From contig NZ_CP075338.1 in assembly GCF_023278365.1 (NCBI RefSeq), forward strand, positions 1,550,001-1,614,000: DNA of 64,000 nt, read 5' to 3'. Position numbers and translations under genes: made by a program. Positions 1 through 8,629 of this stretch are shown piece by piece (the stretch's first letter is position 1; each line of letters begins with the position of its first letter). Source of the DNA: Epilithonimonas zeae (GTDB taxonomy: Bacteria > Bacteroidota > Bacteroidia > Flavobacteriales > Weeksellaceae). The notes beneath the pieces were generated by a model. The model was given only the letters and a program-made list of their open reading frames with translations, did not search any database and was not told where the DNA came from.

Positions 1-390
1 CTCAGTATTACCTTTCACAGGCATTTGTCTGTTAGAATCTTGTAAAAATCTGCTTCCTGAGAAAAGATGTGCGAAAACCAATTCCGCAACAGATTCCGAA
101 GATGCTGCAGGTGTATTGATTACGTGTTTTCCTTTTTCTCTCGCATACGCAACTTCGATGTTGTCCATTCCAACTCCACCTCTACCGATGATTTCCAGAC
201 TTGGACAATTGTCCACCATTTCCTTTGTCACTTTCGTCGCGCTTCTTACAAGCAAAACTTTAACTTGATTTTCGTTGATATAAGTGATTAGATTTTCCTG
301 AGCCACTTTGTCCGTGATTACCTCAAATCCGTTTTCTTTAAGAGCGTCTATTCCAGATTGTGTCAATCCGTCATTAGCAAGTACTTTCAT
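1..390 (-). CDS. serA: D-3-phosphoglycerate dehydrogenase, N-terminal part (runs off the window)
   Basis: The 130 codons visible begin with MKVLANDGLTQSGIDALKEN and give the N-terminal substrate-binding domain of a D-2-hydroxyacid dehydrogenase. The GRGGVGMDNIEVAYAREKG stretch followed by VINTPAASSESVAEL is typical of SerA. It oxidises 3-phosphoglycerate to 3-phosphohydroxypyruvate, the first step of serine synthesis, in the cytosol. The Rossmann NAD domain and the catalytic His lie outside the window. The start is the ATG at 388-390. A longer SerA with an ACT domain cannot be excluded from this part. Confidence 0.93.
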   Translation of the reverse strand, partial: MKVLANDGLTQSGIDALKENGFEVITDKVAQENLITYINENQVKVLLVRSATKVTKEMVDNCPSLEIIGRGGVGMDNIEVAYAREKGKHVINTPAASSESVAELVFAHLFSGSRFLQDSNRQMPVKGNTE

Positions 391-445
391 TATAAATTGT
401 ATATTTTTTTTGAAGAACAGAATCTGTTCAATAATTAATTAGTTT

Positions 446-528
446 AGGAGCTTAATCCCGCTTTCCGCTATATCTTTTTCTTTTTTAGCAAAAAAAGAAA
501 AAGGATGCCGCTGCAATCGGGGCTAGGG
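446..528. repeat. REP-like intergenic element, copy A
   Basis: The layout is a pyrimidine-rich start (CCGCTTTCCGCTATATC), a long poly-T/poly-A hairpin (474-486 against 490-503) and an end reading GGATGCCGCTGCAATCGG. The same order of words occurs near 26272-26402 and, inverted, at 34105-34248. Its position downstream of the serA start region and the HAD gene suggests it may also affect transcript ends. Confidence 0.6.
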
Positions 529-544
529 TTTTTGTCTTCAAATC

Positions 545-585
545 AAAAATTCCCGAAAGTTTGAGGCTCGGGAATTTTTTGATTT
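545..585 (-). terminator. Rho-independent terminator of the HAD gene
   Basis: Stem AAATTCCCGA (547-556) pairs with TCGGGAATTT (568-577). Runs of A on the left and T on the right let it work in both directions. It lies directly downstream of the minus-strand HAD gene ending at 595. Confidence 0.8.
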
Positions 586-594
586 AAAATATTT

Positions 595-996
595 TTAGTC
601 ACGGAAAACCTCTATGGTCACTTGTTTTTCAACCATATCCGTGAATTTTCCTTTGTATCTTGTAGCTCTCACAAGATGGTTATCTATCCAATGGTAGTTC
701 CCACCTCTTGGTTTCCCCAGCAAAACGCTGTGGTATTTGAAACCGTGTTTGTTCAACCAAGTTTCTGTGATTTCTCTCAAATCTTCTGTTCTGGAAGTGA
801 AAAAACAAATCTGATGACCTTCGTCATACCACTTGTTGATGGTTGCCAAAGCATCCGGAAAAGGCTCGCAAGTTACCATTCTTTCAGGTTCTTCATTAGG
901 AACATCGTCTGTAATCGTTCCATCGATATCGATGAGATAATTCTTGATATCGCCTTTCAGCATTGGGCTCAGATGTTCTACATATTCTAATTCCAT
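595..996 (-). CDS. HAD-superfamily phosphatase-like protein
   Basis: A 133-residue soluble protein. The HAD motif I DIDGT is at residues 23-27 and a motif II-like FFTSR follows. A Lys-containing GKPRGGNYHW segment and WIDN fit motifs III/IV. It probably removes phosphate from a small metabolite, but the substrate is not evident. Similar Bacteroidota proteins are sometimes labelled phosphoheptose isomerase, which the motifs do not support. I chose the ATG at 994-996 because the only upstream in-frame start is a TTG inside the promoter. The gene stands alone between two terminators. Confidence 0.75.
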   Translation of the reverse strand: MELEYVEHLSPMLKGDIKNYLIDIDGTITDDVPNEEPERMVTCEPFPDALATINKWYDEGHQICFFTSRTEDLREITETWLNKHGFKYHSVLLGKPRGGNYHWIDNHLVRATRYKGKFTDMVEKQVTIEVFRD

Positions 997-1002
997 GAGG
1001 TT

Positions 1003-1048
1003 CAAAATTAAGTTGGCAAAATTACACTTTTATATCCACCACCACAAA
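1003..1048 (-). promoter_or_regulatory. Bacteroidota-type promoter of the HAD gene
   Basis: On the minus strand TTTG (CAAA at 1045-1048) is followed after 20 nt by TAATTTTG (1017-1024), a match to TTTG-N19/20-TAnnTTTG. A second TAATTTTG copy sits at 1003-1010. The predicted transcript start is 15-20 nt before the ATG. Confidence 0.6.
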
Positions 1049-1160
1049 TCATTAACTAAAGTTTAATAAAATCTTAATTTTAAAGAATATTTTTCAGAAT
1101 ATTATTCGTTTAGATTGATCCAAACTTTAGTTGAATAGGATTTTTTCAACCATATTAATA

Positions 1161-1195
1161 AAACGGAGACTTCTCTACAAGAGTCTCCGCTTTTA
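1161..1195 (-). terminator. Terminator downstream of collagen-like gene A
   Basis: CGGAGACT (1164-1171) pairs with AGTCTCCG (1182-1189), flanked by A and T tracts. It ends the minus-strand unit whose last gene stops at 1225. Confidence 0.75.
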
Positions 1196-1224
1196 TTTAT
1201 AATTCAGAAAGTTAATTTAAATAT

Positions 1225-2880
1225 TTAATTTAGCTTAGTAGTAACCATTCTTGAGGATCCATCGACTGTTAGAGAATTAGAGGTTGAGTTACTTACCGCC
1301 TCAACAGTAATAACATCTCCAGCAGCACCTTGAACTACCATAGACATAGAACATCTGGTGGTTGGGGATGGAATAAGATTATTGACCGGACCACTTCCAT
1401 ACGTAATAACATTACCATTCTGTTTTATTGCACCGAAAAGAACCGAACTGTTTACCGTACCAGCCAAACTGACATTAATCAGAAATATCCCTGATGAAGG
1501 CAAAACATATGTAAATACTGTAGTTGGCGTACTATTAATTGTAAATTGTGAAGTTATGGATTGCATAGAAACAATAGTAGCACCACTTCCTCCACTACTA
1601 GGCGTAGACCAAGTACCATCACCCCTAAGATATGTGGAAGAACTAGCCGTACCTGATGTTGTAGAAATTTTAGCTACAGTAACACTTGCATCCGCAATTT
1701 TAGTGGTTGTAATTTTAGAAGCGCCTACAGTTATTACTCCTGTGGAAGCAATTGTTGCATCTCCAGTCATAGTTACAGGTACACCTGGGGCATAAGGCGC
1801 TGTTGAATTGGTTAAAATCAACTGTCCGCCTGTTGTACCATTTGAAATACCTGCACCTGTACTACCGGTTGCCCCAGCAACACCTTGAATCCCCTGTGGT
1901 CCTTGAGGGCCTGTTGCCCCGGTTACTCCTACCGGCCCTTGGGGTCCGGTTGCCCCCGTCAACCCAGCAACACCAGTTGCACCGGTAACACCCTGAACAC
2001 CTTGAATCCCCTGAGGCCCTTGAGGCCCTACCGCACCAGTTGTTCCTACCGACCCTTGCGCTCCTGTTGAACCCGTTACACCTTGAACTCCTTGAGGTCC
2101 TTGCGGCCCCTGTGGTCCTATTGCTCCCGTTATTCCATTAGTTCCAGCTGCACCTGTTGGACCAGTCACTCCTTGAATTCCCTGAGGTCCTTGTGCTCCA
2201 GTATTTCCTTGAATTCCTTGCGGTCCTGTTGCGCCAGTCGCTCCATTAGTCCCAGCTGCTCCTGTTGAACCAGTCACTCCTTGAAGACCTTGTGGTCCTG
2301 TTGCACCAATTGCGCCATTAGTCCCAGCTGCTCCTGTTGGACCTGTCACTCCTTGAATTCCCTGAAGTCCTTGTACTCCAGTATTTCCTGGAAGACCTTG
2401 TGGTCCTGTTGCGCCTGTTACTCCCTGAACTCCTTGTGGACCTTGCGCTCCTGTCGCTCCAGCTGGACCAGGAATAGAACTTCCTGAGTTTTTTGCATAC
2501 AATGCGTAAGGAACACTTAATAACTGTGATGTTCCTGTTATTGTATAATTTGTTGAACCTGTTGGATCTGTTTCGATTTTAATAAAGTAAGTATCAGCAC
2601 CCCAATCAATTGTAGAATAAGAACCACTAACTAATGTCCCTGCTCCAATTCTTACATTGACCAAACCATTTACATTAGTAGATTGAGCCTGTGTTTCAGA
2701 ATATACCACAGCTCCAGTTGCAGAACCTTTTAATATGGAAAATTTCATTCCCACATTTTGATTCTTTACAAGTTCATTGCTTGAGTTTCTTATGATTGCC
2801 TGATAACTCATAGCATCCTGGGCTTGCGAAAATGCAAATGTAGAAACCAAAGAAGCTGCTAAGAAAGAGAGCTTTTTCAT
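1225..2880 (-). CDS. Secreted collagen-like Gly-X-Y repeat protein A
   Basis: 551 residues with four parts. Residues 1-18 are a signal peptide ([18 protein letters not shown]). Residues 20-135 are a conserved globular domain ([39 protein letters not shown]). Residues ~137-342 are an almost uninterrupted collagen-like Gly-X-Y tract rich in GPQG, GIQG and GATG. The tail of ~200 residues contains [13 protein letters not shown] and ends in a beta-rich domain resembling the C1q/TNF fold. It probably forms a trimeric rod with an adhesive head on the cell surface. No T9SS sorting domain is present. The N-terminal half is nearly identical to the product of 3442-5289. The repeats could allow length changes by recombination. 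Confidence 0.85.
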   Translation of the reverse strand: MKKLSFLAASLVSTFAFSQAQDAMSYQAIIRNSSNELVKNQNVGMKFSILKGSATGAVVYSETQAQSTNVNGLVNVRIGAGTLVSGSYSTIDWGADTYFIKIETDPTGSTNYTITGTSQLLSVPYALYAKNSGSSIPGPAGATGAQGPQGVQGVTGATGPQGLPGNTGVQGLQGIQGVTGPTGAAGTNGAIGATGPQGLQGVTGSTGAAGTNGATGATGPQGIQGNTGAQGPQGIQGVTGPTGAAGTNGITGAIGPQGPQGPQGVQGVTGSTGAQGSVGTTGAVGPQGPQGIQGVQGVTGATGVAGLTGATGPQGPVGVTGATGPQGPQGIQGVAGATGSTGAGISNGTTGGQLILTNSTAPYAPGVPVTMTGDATIASTGVITVGASKITTTKIADASVTVAKISTTSGTASSSTYLRGDGTWSTPSSGGSGATIVSMQSITSQFTINSTPTTVFTYVLPSSGIFLINVSLAGTVNSSVLFGAIKQNGNVITYGSGPVNNLIPSPTTRCSMSMVVQGAAGDVITVEAVSNSTSNSLTVDGSSRMVTTKLN

Positions 2881-2907
2881 AGTTGATTATTTTTTGTTTA
2901 TTATAGT

Positions 2908-3387
2908 TTATTTATCCGTTTTTAAGACTTTGAATACCTTCACCACTTTACCATCTTTCAGGATTTTAAGATAATAAACTGCTGCCGGATAAGAAGTCAT
3001 TTTAATGGATGTCTGTGACTCGTTAATAGCTTTGCCTGTTAATGATTTTCCACTACCATCATAAAGCTCATAGCGGTATTTTTTATAATCATTGAATCCG
3101 ACTTTCAGGTTAAGAATATCCGGCGTTGGATTGGGATAGATTTTCAGACTTAGATTAATTTCTGTAATATCAACACCTAATGTTTCCGTAATTTCATAAG
3201 CCTGTTGAACACCGGCAGCAACACTCCCACTTGGGGAGATTGCTGTATCATAAAAAACTTCTCCAATAGAAAAAGCGACATTTCCATTAGATCCCGAGGA
3301 ATTATCTCCACTTGTATTAATAGAGGACTGAGCGTAAGATTGTATCGAGAATCCTACAACAAATACTATTTTTATTATTGATTTCAT
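2908..3387 (-). CDS. Small secreted protein with type A T9SS sorting domain
   Basis: 159 residues with a signal peptide (about 1-19). A short domain SIGEVFYDTAISPSGSVAAGVQQAYEI follows, and then a C-terminal type A sorting domain beginning at KIYPNPTPDILNLKV and ending in KVVKVFKVLKTDK. T9SS substrates with this domain are exported through the outer membrane and anchored or released. Almost nothing lies between the signal peptide and the sorting domain, so the protein may serve mainly as an adaptor or anchor. It sits 27 nt downstream of... in transcription order it follows the 3442-5289 gene (54 nt gap) and precedes the 1225-2880 gene (27 nt gap), so co-transcription with both collagen-like genes is likely. 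Confidence 0.85.
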   Translation of the reverse strand: MKSIIKIVFVVGFSIQSYAQSSINTSGDNSSGSNGNVAFSIGEVFYDTAISPSGSVAAGVQQAYEITETLGVDITEINLSLKIYPNPTPDILNLKVGFNDYKKYRYELYDGSGKSLTGKAINESQTSIKMTSYPAAVYYLKILKDGKVVKVFKVLKTDK

Positions 3388-3441
3388 TAGTATAATTTAT
3401 AATTTGTGATAATTATATTCATTAGATATTCAATTGTGAGT

Positions 3442-5289
3442 TTAGTATGCAAACCACTTGCTTCCATTATAAACCAATACCACTCCTATTGCATTTGCAG
3501 TTCTCGTACTAGTGGCAGTAAGACCACTATCCTTACCAAATTCATATATTTTTGTTAACTGATAATCATTACCGCTCTGACGAAATGATTTGCCGTTTGG
3601 ATCTATACTAGCCTGCTTATTTTCTGAAAAGACATAAATTGTCAAGCCCGTACTTGGATTTGCTGGAAGTGTAACGGTATAAGCTCCCGAAATGTAAACC
3701 ATCTGATTCACATTATTCAATGTCATATTACCATTGGCATTAACTGCAATTAAGCCAGTTCCACCACCGCTTGGGGTAGACCAAGTTCCATCACCTCTAA
3801 GATATGTGGAAGAGTCCTTAGTTCCTGTTGCAGATATTTTTGAGACCGTTACTTTAGAATCTCCAATGGCTGTTACACCCGAAGCTGATATAGTCACGTC
3901 TCCACTCATAGTCACGGGTACTGTTGGGGAATAAGGCGCTACTGAACTAGTCAAAATCAACTGAGCACCTGTTGTACCATTAGAAAAACCAGCACCAGTA
4001 CTTCCTGTAGCGCCGGTTGGACCTGTATTTCCAGTTACACCTTGGATTCCTTGAACTCCTTGTGGTCCAACTGCCCCAGTTGCCCCAGTTACGCCTTGTG
4101 GTCCTTGCGCACCTGTTGGACCGGTTAATCCTTGAATTCCCTGAATGCCTTGTGGACCTTGAGCTCCTGTAGCACCTTGAATACCTTGCGCTCCTGTTGG
4201 ACCCGTTGCTCCAGTTGAGCCAGTTACGCCTTGGATTCCTTGGATACCTTGTGGACCTTGCACTCCTGTCGCACCTATTACTCCAGTTGCACCTATTGGG
4301 CCAGTTACACCTTGAATACCCTGAGGTCCCTGTGCTCCAGTAATACCTTGAATACCTTGTGCTCCAGTTGAACCCGTTGCTCCTGTAACTCCACTAGCTC
4401 CAGTAGCACCTATTGGGCCAGTTACACCTTGAATACCCTGAGGTCCTTGTGCTCCAGTAACACCTTGAATACCTTGTGCTCCAGTTGAACCCGTTGCTCC
4501 ATTAGCTCCAGTTGCACCTATTGGACCAGTTACACCTTGAATACCCTGAGGTCCTTGCGCACCTGTAACACCTTGTGCTCCAGTTGAGCCCGTTGATCCA
4601 GTAGCTCCAGTAGCACCTATTGGGCCAGTTATACCTTGAATGCCCTGAGGTCCTTGCGCACCTGTAATACCTTGAATACCTTGAGCTCCTGTTGAACCCG
4701 TTGCTCCTGTAACCCCATTAGCTCCCGTAGCACCTGTTGAACCAGTTACACCTTGGATACCTTGTACACCTTGTGGTCCTGTTGCGCCTGTTACTCCATT
4801 AGTTCCAGCTGCACCTGTTGGACCGGTTATACCTTGAATACCCTGAGGTCCTTGTGGACCTGTTGCTCCAGTTGGACCGGGAATAGAACTTCCTGAAGTT
4901 TTTGCATACAATGCATAAGGAACACTTAACAACTGTGATGTTCCTGTTATTGTATAATTTGTTGAACCTGTCGGATCTGTTTCGACTTTAATAAAGTAAG
5001 TATCAGCACCCCAATCAATTGTAGAATAAGAACCACTAAGTAAGGTTCCGGCACCAATTTTCACATTGACCAAACCATTGATGTTTGTTGGCTGCATTTG
5101 CGTTTCCGAATAAACAACGGATCCTGTAGGAGAACCTTTCAATATAGAAAATTTCATCCCTACATTCTGACTTTTAATCAGTTCGTTATTAGAATTTCTG
5201 ATGATTGCTTGATAACTCATGGCATCTTGTACTTGCGAGAATGCAAAAGTTGAAACAAGAGAAGCTGCTAAAAAAGAAAGCTTTTTCAT
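3442..5289 (-). CDS. Secreted collagen-like Gly-X-Y repeat protein B
   Basis: 615 residues with the same signal peptide and N-terminal domain as protein A. The Gly-X-Y tract is longer (about residues 137-440) and contains a repeated module built from [18 protein letters not shown] and [12 protein letters not shown]. The [13 protein letters not shown] linker is shared with protein A. The C-terminal ~100 residues differ: [23 protein letters not shown] ... YNGSKWFAY resembles small beta-rich tail-fibre or adhesin heads. The two proteins thus share a stalk base but carry different tips. This is the first gene of the probable three-gene unit. Confidence 0.85.
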   Translation of the reverse strand: MKKLSFLAASLVSTFAFSQVQDAMSYQAIIRNSNNELIKSQNVGMKFSILKGSPTGSVVYSETQMQPTNINGLVNVKIGAGTLLSGSYSTIDWGADTYFIKVETDPTGSTNYTITGTSQLLSVPYALYAKTSGSSIPGPTGATGPQGPQGIQGITGPTGAAGTNGVTGATGPQGVQGIQGVTGSTGATGANGVTGATGSTGAQGIQGITGAQGPQGIQGITGPIGATGATGSTGSTGAQGVTGAQGPQGIQGVTGPIGATGANGATGSTGAQGIQGVTGAQGPQGIQGVTGPIGATGASGVTGATGSTGAQGIQGITGAQGPQGIQGVTGPIGATGVIGATGVQGPQGIQGIQGVTGSTGATGPTGAQGIQGATGAQGPQGIQGIQGLTGPTGAQGPQGVTGATGAVGPQGVQGIQGVTGNTGPTGATGSTGAGFSNGTTGAQLILTSSVAPYSPTVPVTMSGDVTISASGVTAIGDSKVTVSKISATGTKDSSTYLRGDGTWSTPSGGGTGLIAVNANGNMTLNNVNQMVYISGAYTVTLPANPSTGLTIYVFSENKQASIDPNGKSFRQSGNDYQLTKIYEFGKDSGLTATSTRTANAIGVVLVYNGSKWFAY

Positions 5290-5693
5290 AGTTGATTAAT
5301 TTTATTTTATTAATATTTAATTTATCCTGTATAATGCTTCGATTATTTTCAAAGCTTATTATCTTCTATTCTGGATAGAAACCAACCATATCAAGCCATA
5401 AACACAAAGTAATTATCAATTTTACTGAAATTATTTTTTATGTTTAATAGATTACCACACTTTCGACAAATGTATAAAAAATATAATCACAATAAATATT
5501 AATTTTTTACAAAAACACAAATAAATAAGTTATAAATATCGAAAAGTATTTTAGATATACAATTTCATAAAAAAAGCAACAATTAGTTGTTGCTTCTATT
5601 TTTCATAATAATTCTTGAAATCATTTTCACCATATACTTTCAATCAAAAAAAATTTCAGATATTATTCTAATCTATAAAGTAGCTTATCGAAA
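5290..5693. other. AT-rich intergenic region upstream of collagen-like gene B
   Basis: 404 bp without a credible gene. It should hold the promoter of the collagen-like unit on the minus strand. The only clear structure is the terminator hairpin at 5571-5598. Confidence 0.6.
5571..5598 (-). terminator. Terminator downstream of the glycosyltransferase gene
   Basis: AAGCAACAA (5574-5582) pairs with TTGTTGCTT (5587-5595). Seven A residues on the plus strand give a T tract for minus-strand transcripts from the gene ending at 5694. Confidence 0.8.
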
Positions 5694-6767
5694 TTAATTC
5701 TTCATCATCGTCTTCAAATACGCTCTGTTTTGGTTCACAGAAGGACAATCTGGTCTGGAGACAGAAGCTTTCTCATTATATTCATTAGCTTTTTGATAAT
5801 CTCCTAAAAATGAAAGACATACACAAGCTTCCAAATTAGGAATATAACCAGAATAATCTGAAAACACGAAACCGATGTCATTATAAATCTCAACCTTAGT
5901 TGCTAAATCAAACCATCTGAATGCCTGATTATAATTTTGCTTTTCTTTATAATAATACCCTAACTCGCAACAGATTTCTGGTCTTGGCGTGTCATATTCG
6001 AAAGTTTTGAATAAAACTGGTATTATCTTTTCCTCAATTCCTAACTTTTTATATTCGATTGCCAACAGATGACAACAAGCTATTACATCTTCTATCCAAC
6101 CTAAGCCTGTTGCTAAAAATTTCTCATAATAGATAATCGCATTTTCGATATCATTATGATCTTTCAGTTCTCGAGCGTAATAATATAATTGTCTTGGAGA
6201 AAACGCTTTTCCACTCTTCTCTAGAGTTCTATAAATATCAATATTTCTGGTAGATGCAACTTCTTGTCTGGTTTTCTTATGCCAAATTTCAATATCTGTA
6301 TATTTCAAGTTGCCAATCAAAGGGATACATTCGTGAACTGGGTCAATCCATTGATAGTTTTTACTTCTTTTAAATAATCTTTCACGTGTCGAATGAAAAG
6401 TAGGATTATTGTTTTGATCAAATGATAAAACATATTTCATCGTGACAATCTCAAGATCATCACTCAGAGTTTTCTTCAAATCATTGATTTCTTGAACGGA
6501 TTTTTCAGGCACAACATCGTCGGCGTCCAGCCACATTTGATAATCCATCGTTGCTTTGGAAAACGCAAAATTACGGGCTGCGGCGAAGTCATTAATCCAT
6601 TCAAAATCGTAAACTTTGTCTGTGAATCGCTTGGCTATTTCTTTGGTTTTATCAGTAGAGCCAGTATCAACGATGATGATTTCATCCGCAAAATCTTTGG
6701 CACTTTCCAGACATCTGCCTAAAACATCTACTTCATTTTTGACAATAAGACACAAACTGATTTTCAT
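5694..6767 (-). CDS. Family 2 glycosyltransferase with TPR-like C-terminal half
   Basis: 357 residues. The N-terminal GT-A domain starts MKISLCLIVKNE and carries DTGSTDKT (34-41) and the metal/nucleotide-sugar motif WLDADD (79-84). From about residue 170 onward the sequence is helical with spaced Tyr and Ala typical of TPR repeats (YYARELKDHNDIENAIIYYEKFL). Such proteins transfer a sugar from an NDP-sugar to protein or glycan acceptors in the cytosol. The acceptor is unknown. It lies upstream of the collagen-like genes but is separated by a terminator, so a link with them is only speculative. Confidence 0.85.
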   Translation of the reverse strand: MKISLCLIVKNEVDVLGRCLESAKDFADEIIIVDTGSTDKTKEIAKRFTDKVYDFEWINDFAAARNFAFSKATMDYQMWLDADDVVPEKSVQEINDLKKTLSDDLEIVTMKYVLSFDQNNNPTFHSTRERLFKRSKNYQWIDPVHECIPLIGNLKYTDIEIWHKKTRQEVASTRNIDIYRTLEKSGKAFSPRQLYYYARELKDHNDIENAIIYYEKFLATGLGWIEDVIACCHLLAIEYKKLGIEEKIIPVLFKTFEYDTPRPEICCELGYYYKEKQNYNQAFRWFDLATKVEIYNDIGFVFSDYSGYIPNLEACVCLSFLGDYQKANEYNEKASVSRPDCPSVNQNRAYLKTMMKN

Positions 6768-6840
6768 AGAGTAAAAGTTTTTTCAGGTCTAAATATACAG
6801 GTTTTAATAACTTGATGACCAAAATATCTGAAGAGGAAAT

Positions 6841-7374
6841 TTAATATTTTAATTTTTGAAGCGTATCTTTTACAGTTTGTTTTGTTTTTATTTCCAATAC
6901 AATTATTTCAGATGTCTCCGAGACTTTTCTAACTTCGAAATTATAATTCAATCCTGTTTTTATATTAGGTTCAAAAAATATTTTTGATTTTTTGGAGGCA
7001 ATCATCTCTTTATAAAAATCATTTTTCTTATAAATTTTATAATAATTGGAATCTGTCTGCAACTCATATCGACTGTTCTCAATAGTTTTTGTATAAGACA
7101 ATGGCGATGAAATTAAAAAATACAGAAATAATAAAACAACCGTAAATCCAAAAAACATTACCAAAAAGAATCTTTTCCATTTCCTCAGTATTCCTAAAAA
7201 CAATAAAGTAATTATAATGATTACCAACCAAATCCATTGATAATTGATGGTTATTAGAACATCCTCAAACTTTCTCAAAAACAAATCTATAAAACTGAAA
7301 ACAATCATTAGCAAAGCAATTACAAAGAGCGTATTGCTTACCTTAATCAATGTTTTATTGTTTAACAATTCCAT
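6841..7374 (-). CDS. Membrane protein of unknown function
   Basis: 177 residues, family not recognised. Three hydrophobic segments at about residues 15-33, 47-63 and 69-88 form an N-terminal membrane block. A polar C-terminal ~85-residue domain is rich in Tyr and Lys and has beta character. The gene is 17 nt downstream of the 7392-8474 gene in the same direction, so the two are probably co-transcribed and may work together. Confidence 0.6.
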   Translation of the reverse strand: MELLNNKTLIKVSNTLFVIALLMIVFSFIDLFLRKFEDVLITINYQWIWLVIIIITLLFLGILRKWKRFFLVMFFGFTVVLLFLYFLISSPLSYTKTIENSRYELQTDSNYYKIYKKNDFYKEMIASKKSKIFFEPNIKTGLNYNFEVRKVSETSEIIVLEIKTKQTVKDTLQKLKY

Positions 7375-7391
7375 AATTTAACTAGTCGATG

Positions 7392-8474
7392 TTACAAATA
7401 TTGTTTATTGATTTTAGCTTCTGGTTTTTCACAAAAAAGATAAAGACAAAAAAGGAAAAGCCACTCTAAAGGCTTCATCAAAACATAAGTAAGATCAGAC
7501 GCTTTTTGATTATTGATTTTTGTTGAAAGATTATAACCATATTTATCATAATTAGACCTTAAAAACTGATGACTTTTCGGTGACCAATCTGCAATTAATT
7601 CTTCAAAAGCATTGGCAATCTGCAATTGTCTGTTAACAATAATTGGCTGACCGTGACGTTTGCCGATATGGGTTGGTTTTACAAGTTTCGGATTTCCCTT
7701 CGCTGAAACCGTACATAGATAATGACCTTTATGATCCAATATAGGCGGATGAGTTTTCTGCGAAAATGCCCAGGTTGTGGTATCGGTAAATACTTTGACC
7801 ATAGAATTGTAATCTTGACCAAAAAGAATCAGAATTAATGTAATCAAGAAAAAAACTGGCAGTAAAAAGAAAATAGCCCATACGTGAACTTCATATTTTT
7901 GAGATAGAAAAAGATTACATCGATTAAGGAATGGATTTTTGAAACTTCGGTTTTCAGTTTCATCTTTTTCCTCAGAAATAATTTTATTCAAAAGTAAAAT
8001 GCCAATAATATTACTAATTAGCGTTGCTGGAACAAAGAAAAAACTGCCGTCATTACCATTATAAATACTAAGACTTTCCGTATTGTGACTGCTAAATTGA
8101 AATAGCAATGCAAAATTGATGATTATCCCAATATAGATAAATATCAGACTAAACACCAAAAGCAAAGGTGGACTTTTTCGACCTTTGATCCAAAGCACAT
8201 AAGCTGAAATATGATATAGAAAAAAGTACAAAAGCAAGGAGAGAATGTGTTTTCCGCCCAAAGGAGAATAGCATTGGTCCACCGGATCTATGGCAGTATG
8301 ATAATCTTGATTATGGAACATAAAACCAAATGCAAAAAACAGCAAAGAAAGGATGTAAATAAAAAATAAAACAATCTCGCCCCAGCTTTTCTTTTTGTTG
8401 ACCATAGCTTCGATCGCAAAAAAGTTAAAGACCAAAAACAAGATCCAAAAAACACAAAAACCTATTTCTGACAT
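7392..8474 (-). CDS. Multi-pass membrane protein, probably DUF6688 family
   Basis: 360 residues. Five or six membrane segments cover residues 1-220. A conserved soluble C-terminal part reads YLCTVSAKGNPKLVKPTHIG, then RHGQPIIVNRQLQIANAFEELI. I recall this signature from the DUF6688 family but cannot confirm it here. The function is unknown. The start is the ATG at 8472-8474. The 17-nt spacing to the next gene suggests a two-gene unit. Confidence 0.6.
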   Translation of the reverse strand: MSEIGFCVFWILFLVFNFFAIEAMVNKKKSWGEIVLFFIYILSLLFFAFGFMFHNQDYHTAIDPVDQCYSPLGGKHILSLLLYFFLYHISAYVLWIKGRKSPPLLLVFSLIFIYIGIIINFALLFQFSSHNTESLSIYNGNDGSFFFVPATLISNIIGILLLNKIISEEKDETENRSFKNPFLNRCNLFLSQKYEVHVWAIFFLLPVFFLITLILILFGQDYNSMVKVFTDTTTWAFSQKTHPPILDHKGHYLCTVSAKGNPKLVKPTHIGKRHGQPIIVNRQLQIANAFEELIADWSPKSHQFLRSNYDKYGYNLSTKINNQKASDLTYVLMKPLEWLFLFCLYLFCEKPEAKINKQYL

Positions 8475-8604
8475 CAGATTCTTTCTTTAATTATAAAATA
8501 TAAATAACAAATGTTTGTAAAGTAAATGTAAAAAGAAAAATTTCTTAATCAATATAAAACATTTAAAAACCTAGTCTAAGTCATAGAAAACCAGAGACAA
8601 TGAT

Positions 8605-8612
8605 TATATTTG
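8605..8612 (+). promoter_or_regulatory. -7 promoter element of the 8630 lipoprotein gene
   Basis: TATATTTG matches TAnnTTTG. It lies inside the upstream in-frame extension that would begin at the ATG at 8600, so the true start must be the later ATG at 8630. Confidence 0.6.
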
Positions 8613-8629
8613 AAACAAAAACAAATCAG

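Noticed and set aside
1358-2487. Plus-strand open frames opposite the collagen-like gene
   Set aside because: They arise from the repeated Gly-X-Y codons on the other strand. They have odd composition (Ser/Leu/Pro/Trp repeats) and no independent start signal.
1885-4880. CRISPR-like regular repeats
   Set aside because: The repeats are Gly-X-Y codons inside open reading frames, with no conserved repeat and unique spacers and no cas genes.
3442-5289. Prophage tail-fibre gene
   Set aside because: The C-terminal tip resembles tail fibres, but the protein has a signal peptide and no phage genes are nearby.
8600-8629. N-terminal extension of the 8630 lipoprotein
   Set aside because: It would include the -7 promoter box and would displace the lipoprotein signal from the N-terminus.
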